A DNA stretch of 64,000 nucleotides, from assembly GCA_032871835.1 (NCBI GenBank), contig CM065300.1, positions 3,973,768 through 4,037,767 on the forward strand, in the 5' to 3' direction. Within the stretch, counting starts at the first letter, position 1; the number at the start of each line of letters is the position of its first letter. This document shows positions 24,887 through 37,014 of this stretch, in pieces. Under the pieces are notes generated by a model. It was not told where the DNA came from, ran no database searches, and worked only from the letters and a program-made list of their open reading frames with translations. Both the position numbers and the translations under genes were made by a program. This DNA is from Dipteronia dyeriana. Taxonomy: Eukaryota; Streptophyta; Magnoliopsida; Sapindales; Sapindaceae.

Positions 24887-25140
24887 AATTGGGCTTTATA
24901 AATACCAACTTTAAGGCCCAAATTCACATATCAGCGCGTATGAAAACTATCCACGTCATCCAATTCTCCAAAATTTCTCAGCCGTTGATTGGGAAGATCA
25001 GGACCGTCGATTGATGGGGACAATCACCAACGCAACACAAGGTCATCAAAATTAGGGTTTTTAAGCCCTTTTCTTTCATTGTCTTCACCGTTTCACTGTC
25101 CACCCAGAATTCGGTCGTCTTCTCTCTCGGTACTCTCTCT
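24887..25140 (+). promoter_or_regulatory. eS21 promoter: site II motifs and telo box
   Basis: Two inverted site II-type motifs, TTGGGCTT near 24889 and AAGGCCCAA at 24913-24921, are followed by TAGGGTTT at 25053-25060, the reverse complement of the telo box AAACCCTA. Site II plus telo box is the well-known combination in plant ribosomal protein gene promoters, bound by TCP and related factors. It lies roughly 540-700 bp before the eS21 start codon, and about 500 bp of that distance appears to be a 5' UTR intron. Confidence 0.7.
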
Positions 25141-25589
25141 CTCTATGTGATATATATATATATATATATGTGTGTGTGTAAATATAGATGTATTAGATTT
25201 GATTGTTTATTGTTATTTGAGAATTCCATAACTTTAAAATTTTGTTATTTGAGAATTACATGTAAAAAAAAAAATGAAAGATTTCTTTTTGACATTCTTT
25301 GACCACTTGTTTGGCTGCCCAGAAAAATCTGTAACAATGATATTGTGCTATACAAATAATGCCACGTTAATAGAAGCAAATAACTATTTGTTGATCACTT
25401 TTGTGCAGGATTTTGTATCTCTGTTCATTAGGCATTGAATAAATATGCAGATGTGATTGTTGTTTCCTCATTTTAGTTGAAATTTGTCATTTTTTTGTTT
25501 GCTTTTTTATAGTTGTTTATGTTGCTGCTTTGGGTTTGTTAAATTAGGTTTAAAAGATCTTCTAAGCACAAGTTAGTCCACTTGACAAG

Positions 25590-26511
25590 ATGCAGAATGA
25601 AGAGGGTCAAAACATGGATCTCTACATTCCCAGGAAATGGTATGGTTTTTAATTTAATTATTTGGGGATTTTTTTGTTTGTTTTTGGTTAAGATATGATA
25701 AGTGTAATTATTGTGTTTGTGCAGTTCGGCTACGAACAGGTTGATTACTTCAAAGGATCTTGCATCTGTCCAGATTAACATCGGTCATTTAGACAATGAT
25801 GGCATTTACACTGGCCAGTTTTCAACCTTTGCACTTTGTGGTTTTGTCCGAGCTCAGGTGCTTGTTTGTTTTTCATCGAATTTTGTTAAGCATCTGTGAG
25901 ATAGACTATATAGTTTGCGGTATTGGATTTTTCTGTACTTGATTTTTATGCATGCAAGTGAATGCCAATGATGATTATGATGACATAGTCAACTTGTAAT
26001 GATGGTCGGTGGTTTGTAGTTGTAGGATTTTTGGTTCTAAATGTTAGTTTTGGATAGCTGGCGGAAGAACACGAGTGAATGGAAGAAAATAATGCTACAT
26101 TGTGTCATTGCTACTTTAGATTTATATTTTGCTACGTGTGAATTATTTTTTTGACAATGTTATATACAACATGTTTGTGAATTACAAGTGTCTAATTGAA
26201 CTGTTTTGATATTCAACTCGATACTTGGCTGTGCTTTTGAGAATCAGAATGCCTGTTTGCATTTAAACCAATGACTAAAAGTATATGTGATCAAATATCA
26301 CGAATTTGATTTTTTTGTTTACCAAGCTTACATTTCACATCAACGCAACATTCATTCATTTGTTTTCAGGTTTCCTTAATACAGCACACTTTGTATACTT
26401 GCCCTTCCTTTTACGTGGGTCTGATTTTTTTCCTCTTCAATTCAGGGAGATGCCGATGGTGGACTGGACAGGCTCTGGCAGAAGAAGAAGGTCGAAGTCC
26501 ATCAGCAATAG
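25590..26511 (+). CDS. RPS21: 40S ribosomal protein eS21 (RPS21), three coding exons
   Basis: A small eukaryote-specific protein of the cytosolic 40S ribosomal subunit. Coding exons are 25590-25639, 25725-25857 and 26446-26511, giving 249 nt and 82 residues, the normal plant eS21 length. Both introns are GT-AG. The translation starts [20 protein letters not shown], contains the highly conserved [11 protein letters not shown] and [21 protein letters not shown], and ends [14 protein letters not shown]. The first junction splits the Cys codon of PRKCSAT, which confirms the splice choice. A further intron probably lies in the 5' UTR, with a donor near 25130 after the CT-rich leader and an acceptor just upstream of 25549. 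The promoter carries site II and telo-box motifs. All expected residues are present and the gene looks functional. Confidence 0.95.
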
Positions 26512-27596
26512 ATTCCAGGGTTTATGAATTGGGCTATTGTCTGAGTGGAAGATTTTGCTATACAAAGAATTTTGAGTTGCTAGTAGTCAATCTTTTTTCT
26601 TTGTTACATTTCAATTTCAAACAACCTTGTGACTATGATTCTATTTCAAGTATTTTGATTACCTTTTCATAATTATTGAATTCAATTGAGTCATATATGG
26701 TAACTGCTGCTTGATGGATAAAATTTGTTGATTTAGCATCGTCTGGCAGCTCTTGGTGGTGCATTGATGCCGCTTGATTATGCCTATATACAAACTCGAT
26801 TTCAGTGGTAAATGGTAATGTTGTATGCTCCTTGAATTTATGAGCATAGTATGTCGTAAGCAATTGAGTTTCTTTCTTTCTTCTCATTTGGCTTGAGAAT
26901 GAGATAAATTTGCCTAGCCTCTTCTGTGTTGGAGTTGGGATTCTGAAATCAAACTATTAAAGACCTGTAAGAGTCTAATATTTGTGATTAGCTCTTGATA
27001 AGAACGGTAGTAAATAGTTTGTGTGTTTTTTTTTTATTTGTTTGTTTGTTTTTCTTTTTTATTGTTAAGCTTGGGGTATGGGTGTCCTTCAAAGTGTATG
27101 CATTAAAAAGACCCTAATTAGCAAATCTGTCCAAGTTAGCAATAATGTCCTAGACTTACACTCAATTTGGGAACGTTTTATGAACTGTTTCTAAGGTTAA
27201 AAGTGATTCCGAACTCGCAGGCGTTTGATAAAATTTCAGTGAAATATAATCACTTTTGATTTCTCTAAACAACATTTTTTAGAAGCTATTTTTTGATAGC
27301 GGAACACTTAACATTTATTTGGGATCAAGTTTTCTTGATATATATGTAATATATATGACAATAGATAAAAAAAATATTAATATGTTATGATTGTATAAAA
27401 ATAAAATTATTTATTTATTTATTTATATCATATTTATTGTCATATAAAAATAAAATAAATTATTTATTTTATAATATATTTGTGGTCATATAAAAATAAA
27501 ACAATTTTTTTTTCAAAACATTTTTAATATTCATTTATGTCATTCTTACTAATTTTGTACAGTCACCTCATTATTTACTTATAGTTTATCAAATAG
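26512..27596. other. eS21 3' flank and intergenic DNA
   Basis: The first few hundred bases probably include the eS21 3' UTR. The rest is AT-rich. The segment at 27190-27310 and the stretch after the nested MITE (28456-28620) have a similar character (AAGTGATT, GCGTTTGATAAA, CTTTTAAAAGTCA words) and may be the two arms of one older element split by the MITE. Confidence 0.4.
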
Positions 27597-28447
27597 TAGG
27601 GTGAGTGTTTTCGGATTGGATTGGGTTGAAAATTTAAAAATTTTCAATCCAATCCAACCCAACGTAAAATTTAGCCCAACCCAACCCAATCTAATATTTG
27701 TCGGGTTGGGTTGATCGGGTTAGGTTTTTTAAGTCCAATAGAAAAAAAATATTTAAATTCAAATTTTGTTATATCAAAATTTAAATTTAAAATAATTTTT
27801 CACCATAATATCATATCACGTTGAGTTTAGATTACTTAAAAATATCAAAAACAAATCATAACATATAATACAAATTATTTAAATATCTCTTACATAATTA
27901 AAAAAAAATTAAAATATAGCAATTTATCAAATTTGGAAAGTCTCCATCTAATTCTCCCATCCATTTTACAATTATAATCACTTCGTCAAATATCCCGTGG
28001 TTGGATAATCTATTATTTATTTCAACAAACATAATAGTTTGAGTTTATATACAATTATTAGACTTTTTCTAGTAAATTCTTAATCAAATTCTAAGAAAAA
28101 AAATAACATTTTAAAGTATAATCAATGATGTGCCGTTTAATACAAAAAATGAAGATAATATATTAATATAATCACATATTTTTAATAAATGTATTATATA
28201 TTACGGTATACAATATTTAAAATTATGTAATTATATTTGTCATTTAAAATATTATAGATGCATGAGTAAACTTTTTAATTATTAAAAAAAAACATGAGAT
28301 TTCATAATAAATTTAATATTAAATAAAATTATTTAATTTATTTTTTATTATTTAAGTCGGATTATCGGATTGGATTGGGTTATATTTTATTAACCCAACC
28401 CAACCCAATCCAGTCGGATTGGGTTGACGGGTTGATACCCACCCTTA
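27597..28447. mobile_element. Non-autonomous hAT-like MITE
   Basis: The left end TAGGGTGAGTG and the right end (reverse complement TAAGGGTGGGTA) form short TIRs. Next to them lie long complementary arms made of GGATTGGGTT/AACCCAATCC repeats (27615-27730 and 28355-28435). Flanking 8-mers tcaaatag and tcaaatat differ at one position and fit an aged 8-bp hAT duplication. The interior is AT-rich with no ORF. Confidence 0.65.
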
Positions 28448-28841
28448 TCAAATATATTGAAATTGCTTTTGATTCTCAGAACACTTTTAAAAATCAATCT
28501 ATCAAATAAATTGAAATTAATTTTAGTTTTCAGAACACTTTTAAAAGTCAGCTTATTAAATGATCAAATCTAAAACATATTCAAAAGCAATTCCCGCATT
28601 ACAACACTACCAAACTCAAGTACTCAACCACTGTGACAGTCTGACCTGATTCGTACTCGTTGCGGTTGAAAATGAATATTCACTATTATTCACGGTTGCC
28701 TCCGTTGACAAAAGATGAAACGACGTCGTATTCGTAGTGTATTAGTTATGACACGTAGTAAAAAAAAGACGCCAAATCTTCACAAAAACAGTTTGGAAAC
28801 TGAAATCAAACTTGGAGCTGCATCAGTAAATTGGAAACACC

Positions 28842-31643
28842 ATGGAAGCGGACTCGATCCCGACCAACCTTGATTACTTCGATAGCATGTTCAAACTCGA
28901 ATCAAAAGCCACACTCATCTCCTACCTCAAGGTTTGGTTTTCAAATTTGGAAAAAAAAAACTACATTCTACATGTTATTAGCTATTTCATTTCAGTATCA
29001 CAAGTTTTATTTATTTATATATTTATTTATTGATACTTTGAAGGCTGATGATGGTAGACACGCATTGATCTTGGACTCAACGATATTTCATCCACAAGGC
29101 GGCGGTCAACCATCGGACACCGGCTTTGTTACCGTCGCCGACTGTGACGTCAAATTCGCTGTACAAGATGTTCGATCAAGAGACGGAATTGTAGGCTACT
29201 GTCACTCTACTTGTAAAAATACATTAACTTTATTTTGATTGATATCTTCTCTTATTATTATTATTATTATTATTTTTTTTTTAAAGGTTTTTCATTATGG
29301 AGTTGTTGAGAGTTCTTGCGGGGATTTTGAAAAGGGGTTTGAGAAAGGGAAAGAAGTTATTTTGTATGTTGATGAGTCAAGGCGCAAGTTGAATTCAAGG
29401 TACAAAATTTATCCTTTTTTGGTTATTGTTATTTTAATTCCTTAATAGACAAAAAAAATATTGTTCAAAGAAATCTCAACTTTTTTAGTGTATATCTCTG
29501 CTCAGTTATAGGCCTGTTCTGCTGTTCAAGTTTGTGCTTAGTTTCCGTTTTTTTTCGCTTTACGTTCCTATATCTTTTGTTGTTGTGCCTGTTGCAGGCT
29601 GCATTCAGCCGGGCATTTGCTTGATGCATGTATGCAAAATGTGGGATTGGGACATTTGGAGCCGGGCAAAGGCTATCATTTCCCTGATGGGTATGTGCGA
29701 ATCAGATGTTAGATACTTAGATGTTTGAACAATATATTATATATAAGCTTTATAGTTGGTGCTTGGTAGTATATAAAAGCTGGGACCATTTATTGTTGAT
29801 GTATTGCCCTTCAATTACTTTCGTTTTGTACACGAGTATTGAAAGTGTCATTGTGATCTCCAAACCATTTAAAAAAAAAAACAAGATTATGGAAAATCAT
29901 GTGGAATTCAGGGCAGGTGTAGGAGGAAGATATACAGATGATTTCTATTTACCATCAATTCGGTCATGTTAATTACTGATATAAAAGTGTTTGTCTGCTT
30001 TGCTACTATAAAGAAATACCATATTTGTTCTAGATTTTTCAATACGTTATCTAGGTGCAAAGTTTTTTTTATATGCAATTTTTTTTGGGATTAGCCATTA
30101 TAAAAGTGTTCATTTACCAGGCCATATGTTGAATATAAAGGCACGGTACCACAAAGTGAATTACAAAGCAAAGCAAAAGAACTAGAACTAGAAGCTAATG
30201 CATTGATATCTAGAGGAGGAAAGGTAAAATTCAAGTTATTTTTCTTTTTCTAAGTATGATTCTGTTTGCTCTGTGTATAAGTTCTTTCTGAAATGCCTTT
30301 CCCTATTCATTATAGGTTTCTGTTGCTGTATTACCATATGAAGAAGCTTCCAAGCTGTGTGATGGGTGCCTTCCTGATTATATTCCAAAGGTCAGAATTT
30401 GACAATTTATCTTTCCATTTGGCCGTTCTTTGTGAAGAATTTATTTGTCAATGTAGTGCCATAATCTTGGGAAGATGTTGTAAATTTACATCACGGTATA
30501 CTTTACACATGGTTTATATTTCCATATGCAGTCTAATGCTGTTGGACCCCCGACCCTATGATATGATTTTTGGGTTTGGTAAATTAGTAATCAGATTAAC
30601 CAATCTGTTCATAGACATTTTCTGATGTCTTCACTTATTCTGACTCTTGTTTAAAAATTGTGGTGAATTAGATCATATATTGCACATTGACTTAATTGTT
30701 TTCTTTGTATATCTCTTAGGCAGTGCCAATGCTTGTTGCCAACTTAAAGGTTGTGTTTTTCCAAATAGCCATTAAGCTCCATAGTGAATATCATGTCTGA
30801 CTATAATGCATTTATGTAGGATGTTTTCTGGATCCCAAGCTAGATATAGCCTTATTTTTTATTTATAGAAATGTTAGTTGAATTAGTTTCCGAGATTGGT
30901 GGACAGAGACCATGCCTGTATTGCTTGCCTAAAAATTAACAGTGATTAGATTCAGAAATATTCTATAGAAAGAAACTGGATTGTCTCATTACATATTCAA
31001 CATTAAGAAGTTCTTCTCTACGTGTTAACGCATTAGTTTCAGTCCTGGTGCTACAATATTCAAAATGTAAATTACAGCCTAATTTTTGCATCTGGTGCAG
31101 GGCAGCACTCCTCGGATTGTGAAGCTGGGTAACAATCCTGGATGCCCTTGTGGTGGTACCCATGTTTCTGACATTTCAGAGATCATCAGCATGAAGGTAT
31201 ACTGTCATTGTGGTTGGATTTCCTCTTTATATTTTGATTGACATTCACCATCTCTGATAATGTCTTATGGATACTTTAGAATGGGAATTATAATCTCATT
31301 AGATATCGATATATCTTAGGCCATTGCCTCAAATGCTACCACATTCAACAAACGTGGTGTCAAGGGAAAACAACAAAATGTCTTTAAAATTGCAAAAGTT
31401 TGACAACGAAAACTGTCCGGGTTTTGTAGCTTTTGTTTTGTCACCTCAATTATATATTTCAGGGCAAGCTGATTGATTTGTATGTGGGCATAAGAAAACT
31501 ATTGTCTGGTGAAGTATTCTCTAAGGTCTGGTTGCAAGTGTGTATTACTTAGTTTAGTGCACATTGTTTTGATTGTTGTTCAGGTTTCTCAAATTCGAAC
31601 AAAGAAGGGAATGACAAAAGTTTTCTACACCACTGGATCCTAG
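28842..31643 (+). CDS. AlaX-type alanyl-tRNA editing protein, eight exons
   Basis: Free-standing homologue of the editing domain of alanyl-tRNA synthetase. AlaX proteins hydrolyse Ser (or Gly) wrongly attached to tRNA-Ala. Exons are 28842-28931, 29044-29190, 29287-29399, 29598-29690, 30121-30223, 30316-30390, 31101-31196 and 31584-31643. They total 777 nt (258 residues), all introns GT-AG and all junctions in frame. Visible family marks are HPQGGGQPSDTG in exon 2, the zinc-binding HxxxH in RLHSAGHLLD across the exon 3/4 junction, and the second metal motif CxxxH in GCPCGGTHV of exon 7. Length and motif order match plant proteins annotated as 'threonyl/alanyl-tRNA synthetase second additional domain'. 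A possible extra in-frame 30-nt exon lies at 30720-30749. A decayed tandem copy follows from 32313. Confidence 0.88.
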
Positions 31644-32312
31644 TGCTGGAATGAATCTTTCATTTTCTCGAGGAAATTCTACGAGTGTGCATGCTTAGGT
31701 CATGTGGCTGATTTTGGATGTTACTTGATATGCATAAAAGTTTTTTAGAGTCAGTATTGAAATGGTGGAAATGTTTTAACATATATGCAAGCCCTTTGTT
31801 GAACTAATGGAAATTTGTACTAGTAGTTAGAACACTGTAGAATAATTTGTTTATGTTAATTGAAGAAATGATTGCATTATGTTTGTAATTTGTGTAAGTC
31901 TCCGTGTCTCACCCATATGTACAACAGGGTTGGGTTCTGTGTCCATTGGCTTACTCTGGCAGTTATTCGATTGCATTTTGTTATACATCTACCAGTTACT
32001 CTGGCAGTCATGAATGTTCTCCTATTCTCAAAGATTTATAAGCTTGTGTGAAGATAGACTTGGTCCTCATTGCTGGTACGTCTCACATAAAAAGCTTCTC
32101 CAAATAGATATTTCAGAAAAAACGGTTAATAGTCAGGCAGATTGTTTGATTATATTAATTTTAAAAGCTCATGATAATTTTATCAAAAGGAATTTAAATG
32201 AATACATGGATAAGTAAAGTTGTGTTCATAATATAATAGTGTTATATATAAGTATATAACAACCAAACAACAACAAAAGGAAAAAGAGGAGCTCTTTTGG
32301 CGGTAGAGAAAC
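31644..32312. other. Spacer between the two AlaX copies
   Basis: Holds the 3' UTR of the intact AlaX gene and the upstream DNA of the decayed copy. A short direct repeat (TTACTCTGGCAGT near 31950 and 31997) is present. No gene was recognised. Confidence 0.45.
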
Positions 32313-34132
32313 ATGTACACTCAAACTTGTAACATCACCGAGACCATAGCGACCAAGCTCGATTACTACGACAACATGTTCAAACTCGAATCAAAAGCCA
32401 CACTCATCTCCTCTCCTACTTCAAGGTTTGGTTTTCAAATTTGAAAAAAAAAAAAAAAAAACTCGTTATCTACTACATTTAAATATCTCACATATATTTA
32501 TTTATTTATTTTGAAGGAGGATGATGGTAGACACACATTGATCTTGGACTCGACAATATTTCATCCACAAGGCGGCGGTTGACACTGGCATTGTCACCTC
32601 GCCGACTGTGACCTCAACTTTGTTGTACAAGATGTTCGATCAAAAGGTGGAACTGTAAGTCACTGACTCATTGTGCTTCTAAAAACAGTAACTTTATATA
32701 TCTGGGTTGATTTTCGTTTATTTATTTATTTGGCATTAGCGCTTTGATTTTAAAATGGATTTTCATTACGGAGTTATTGAGAATTCTAGTGGGGAATATG
32801 ATAGAGCCTTAGAGAAAATGGATTTTCATTACGGAGTTATTGAGAATTCTAGTGGGGAATATGATAAAGCCATAGAGAAAGGGAAAAACGTTTTTTTACA
32901 TGTTGATGAATTAAGGCGCAGGTTGAACTCAAGGTACGAAATTAAAAAGAAGACATTGATATTTAATTAATTAAGATTATTTGTGTCAATTTTTTCAATT
33001 TATCTATGTGAATTAATAAGTGTTATTTATTAGTGTATATCTCTGCACAGTTATAGGCCCGTTCAAGTTTATGCTTATTTTCCATTCTTGTTTGGCTTGA
33101 TGTAAAAGTTAACTAAATCTTTTGTTGTTGTGCTTTTGTTGCAGGCTGCATTCAGCTGGGCATTTGATGGATGCAGGTATGCAAAATGTGGGATTGGGGC
33201 ACTTGGAACCGGGCAATGGCTATTTTTTCCCTGATGGGTATGTTGCGAATCGGATGTTCATGAATGAAGAATATTTAATCTTTATATATATATATTTTGC
33301 TGAAGTATTTAACCTTTATAGTTGGTAGCATATAAAAGCTGGAACCATTCATTGTTGGTGTATTGCCCTTCAATTACTTTTGTTTTATACATGACTATCG
33401 AAAGTGACATTGTGATCTCCAAAAGTTTTATTTATTTATTTATTTAATTTTTTTTAAACAAGATTATTATGGAAAATCATATGGAATTCAGGGAAGGTAT
33501 TAGAGGAAGATATAATGATGATTGCTGTTTACCATCTATTCGGTGGTGTTAATTAGTAGTAAATTTCATTATATGATTGGTGGCTGAACACTGTTTGTTT
33601 GTTTTGCCACTATAAAGAAATACCATATTTTGTTATATATTTTTCAATATGTTATCTAGATGCAAAGTTATTTTTATATGCCTGGAATTGGCGATAATAG
33701 AGGTATCTTTTTACCAGGCCACACGTTGAATATAAAGGCATGGTACCACAAAGTAAATTACAAAAGAAAGCAAAAGAACTAGAGCTAGAAACTAATGCAT
33801 TGATATCTAGAGGAGGGAAGGTAAGGTTTACTTATTTTTCCTGTTTAAAATTGCAATAGTTTGACTAAGAAAACCGTCCGTGTTTTGTAGCTTTTGTTTT
33901 GACACCTCAATTGTACTTCATCCTGGTGGAGTATTCTCTAAGATCTGGTTGGAAGTATATTACTTGGTTTTGATTGTTGTTCAGGTTTCTCAAATTCGAA
34001 CAAAGAAGGGAATGACAAAAGTTTTCTACACCATTGGATCCCACTTTCAGAGAGGAAATTCCACGAGTGTGCGTGTTTTCTTTGATAGAAGTTTTAGAGT
34101 CGGTCTACTTGTTACCCCTCAAAATAGAAACT
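32313..34132 (+). pseudogene. Decayed tandem copy of the AlaX-like gene
   Basis: The start ATG (32313) and first exon are recognisable, but about 5 extra bases near its 3' end shift the frame. In exon 2 part of the GGGQPSD motif is deleted and an in-frame TGA follows directly after the Gly codons (about 32580). Exon 3 contains a perfect-phase 63-bp tandem duplication (32755-32817 and 32818-32880) encoding MDFHYGVIENSSGEYD twice. Exon 4 (33145-33237, with LHSAGHLMD) and exon 5 (33718-33820) are well kept. Exons 6 and 7, including the CxxxH zinc ligand, are missing; intron 5 runs straight into sequence matching intron 7. The last exon starts at 33985 and reads past the normal stop, to 34132. 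It cannot make a working editing protein. Confidence 0.85.
32755..32880 (+). repeat. 63-bp in-frame tandem duplication within an exon
   Basis: Two head-to-tail units of 63 bp, each starting ATGGATTTTCATTACGGAGT, differ at only a few positions. They duplicate the start of exon 3 of the decayed AlaX copy without shifting its frame. The intact gene has one unit. Confidence 0.9.
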
Positions 34133-35590
34133 AGCTATTGAAATGCTGTAAATGTCTGGCATATGCAGGCCTATTTTGATATTGGGAATTCGTACCAGTT
34201 ACAACGGTGTCTAATATTTTCTATTTGCATTGGCTTACATGTGCTTCATCTTATCTACTTTACAAGAGCCTGCGATGCAGGGCAAGTGTTGAATGCATTT
34301 GGCAGATTCGTTCGATTAATTATCTACCGTATAAAACCAGAAACTTCGGTATGGCACTGCCTAGTGCCTACCTGATTCTTTCCGGAGCCTCAGCTTGGTA
34401 CATTGTATGTCAAAAGGCATATGTGCACGCGGGGTTGTTTTGTTCCGCTGGTATGGTAGATAAAGGTACCTTTTCCGAAGCCTGATTCACATATCAAATG
34501 CCAATGGATCACATAAAGCTTGAAAACGAAACAAAATCGGTCACTATCCCTCGTACAAGGTCTAGATCCTTCACCGCTGTCTGTGGTTCTGCATCCACTT
34601 GAACAAGATTGTACTGTGCAGATGAATGGTTGGCGGAGACGACTTGAATCAAAATGTTTGGTTGGTATTTAACTGCTTTCCAGTAAGCTTCCTTCATATG
34701 AAAACGAACACAACTACTCACACGGTCCACAAGTTAACAACACTACAACAGCATGGAAGGCTCTCTCTCTAATCTTTCCAGGTTGTCTTGGTTGGTCAAG
34801 TGCTCTTCTGTCCCCACCATATCTGAGATTTTCTGCTTCACAAGCGCCAAAACACACAAACCCCATTTGAGAAAATTCAACTTCAAAGGCGGGCAAATTT
34901 TCACTTCTGTTGATGATAAATTTGCTTGCTTTGGCCATCAAATTCTCTTTAGAGAAGAAGATTTAATTAGTGTTAAACAACAATCAACATAATGATTAGG
35001 CATATAACTTGGTGGTAAATGACACTCGTTCAGATTCGAGATACATACAAAAAAAAAGAAGTCTCGTTTTCGAGTCTCCATACGCGTGTGTACACATAAA
35101 TGAATAGGCCAGCTAATATTTGGATGCTTAACTCAATCTTAACATGTCATTGTATACACTTTTTTTCAAATAGGTTAATTACCAAATTGCCCTTATAACT
35201 TGATAAGCAGTCAACTTGCCCTATCAAGTATTCAAGTCCAACCAGCCCACATGAATCCACAGCAGCCAATCTTCTCGTAGATAATTCAATTTTATTTACA
35301 GATATTTGATAATAAAAGATTTTTATTTTTTATTTTTTAAATTCAAAAAATAATTTCATGGATATCTATCTACCTAGTATTTTTTTTTAAATATCCCGAA
35401 AGGGCAATATCGTAATAAAAGAGGACAAGTACCAATTAGCTTTGTCTTCGTCTTTGTTTTTGTTAATTTTTTCTTGGCCTTTCAGAGTTCAAGTGGAACT
35501 CAAAAAACGGCATTACCGGTAATAGTGAATCTGACAAAAGAAAAGGAAGGGCCAAAAACCAGAGCCAAATAAATTAAACAAAAACCAAAA
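34133..35590. other. Intergenic DNA, possible degraded coding trace
   Basis: No gene can be named. On the minus strand, 34940 to 34500 contains open frames of 75 and 73 codons that overlap slightly and have fairly balanced amino-acid composition, but no recognised domain and no clear splice sites. The stretch 35000-35590 is AT-rich and leads into the PP2C 5' region. Confidence 0.35.
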
Positions 35591-35599
35591 AGTTAAAAA

Positions 35600-37014
35600 A
35601 TTCCTCTAATTTTAGCAAATACCCTCCTCAACCATCCAGTCTCTCTTTCTTTTAAATCTATCTCTGTCTTTCTTGTTCTCTCTTTGATACATATTCCCCA
35701 CTAAATCTCTCCTTTTCGATTAGTTTCTGCTTTTGATTTGCCTTGTTTTTGCTGTCTTTTAAGTCTTATACAACCACACCGCACTCTTCTTCTTCTTCTT
35801 TGTTGTTCAGAGGACAATTCAAACTATATATATATATTTATATAGTAGTGACACATTCTGCTGGGTTTTTCTCGTCTTTGTAGATCTCGGTATACCAAAA
35901 CATAACAGGTGAGTTCATTCCTGGTTTTGGAATATGATTTTTATGTGTTTTTGTATGTGGGGTTTGCATAAATTGTTTTATTTTTCGTTCATTGTGGGGA
36001 AGTTTGTTTTGTTTGAAATTCCATTGGGTTTGCGTATTGGTTTCTATTCAAGTTTATGTGTTTATGATTGATTAGGTCATGCAATTTTTTTTTTTTTTTC
36101 ATTTTTCATTTTTCATATCTTTTTTGTAGTCGTTCATGAGTCTCCCTTTTGTTCAAGTGTGTTTTTTTTTTCAGTTGGAAATTAATGTAATCTAGATGTC
36201 CTTTAGGGATCAGGAAACTGAATTCAAGCAAAATTTCAATTGCTTGCCACATTTTTTTTTTTTATGGATTTAGACATAAGAAAATTGCAGGAATTTTTAA
36301 TTTTGATTATAGCATGAATACTCAAGTTTGGTCGCCGGGTGTTTCCAGATTTCGTGTTTTAGTATCTGAAATGTAAAACAAGGACAATAATGTATGCTTC
36401 CATCAATACTTTGTTTTCTTTTGCTTTTTTTTTTTGTTTTGTTTAAGATTTGATTCATTTCTGTGTTTATTGCTCATCAGCCTTGTATCTATAAGATGGA
36501 GATCTATCAATTTGAATAGTTATTTATAGTATCCTTTGGGATAAAAAGAAGGAGAAATTTAGAATTAGATGTGCTGCTTTGACTAACATTAGTATGTTGA
36601 ATTTCCAGTCTATTGATATTGAAACATGTATTTGATATGACTAACATTAGTATTGAATTTTCAATCTATTGAAATTAAAACATGTATTTGATATCGCATG
36701 TAGTCAAAGGATACTAAGCTTTAGATGCTAGGAAGTGCCACTTGGATAATTTGTGAAGTAGACAATTTAAGCACCACTAAATTCTTGTAGCGATCAAGCT
36801 CTTTCTTTCTTATGGTCTTTTAATTATTTATATCCACATAAACTCTACGAGTCACTTATAGTGGTCTCCAGAAAGTTTCAATATTATCCATCAATCCTTT
36901 GAATCGATTGATGATGATGTTACCTCAACTATGCATATGAAACTTTATAAGGTTTTCGATTGTTTTGTAAAATTTAATACTTAATCATAGATCTGCTTAC
37001 TCTATTTCAGCCAT
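35600..37014 (+). promoter_or_regulatory. PP2C 5' UTR with a 1.1-kb leader intron
   Basis: CT-rich leader sequence at 35630-35820 is followed by a donor AACAG/GTGAGT (intron from 35909) and an acceptor CTATTTCAG ending at 37010, four bases before the start codon. An intron placed directly before the ATG is common in plant PP2C and other regulatory genes and often enhances expression. The transcription start is not determined. Confidence 0.6.

Noticed and set aside
34500..34941. Possible small minus-strand gene
   Set aside because: Two short overlapping frames with plausible composition, but no recognised domain, no convincing splice sites and no homologue recalled. Kept only as a note in the intergenic entry.
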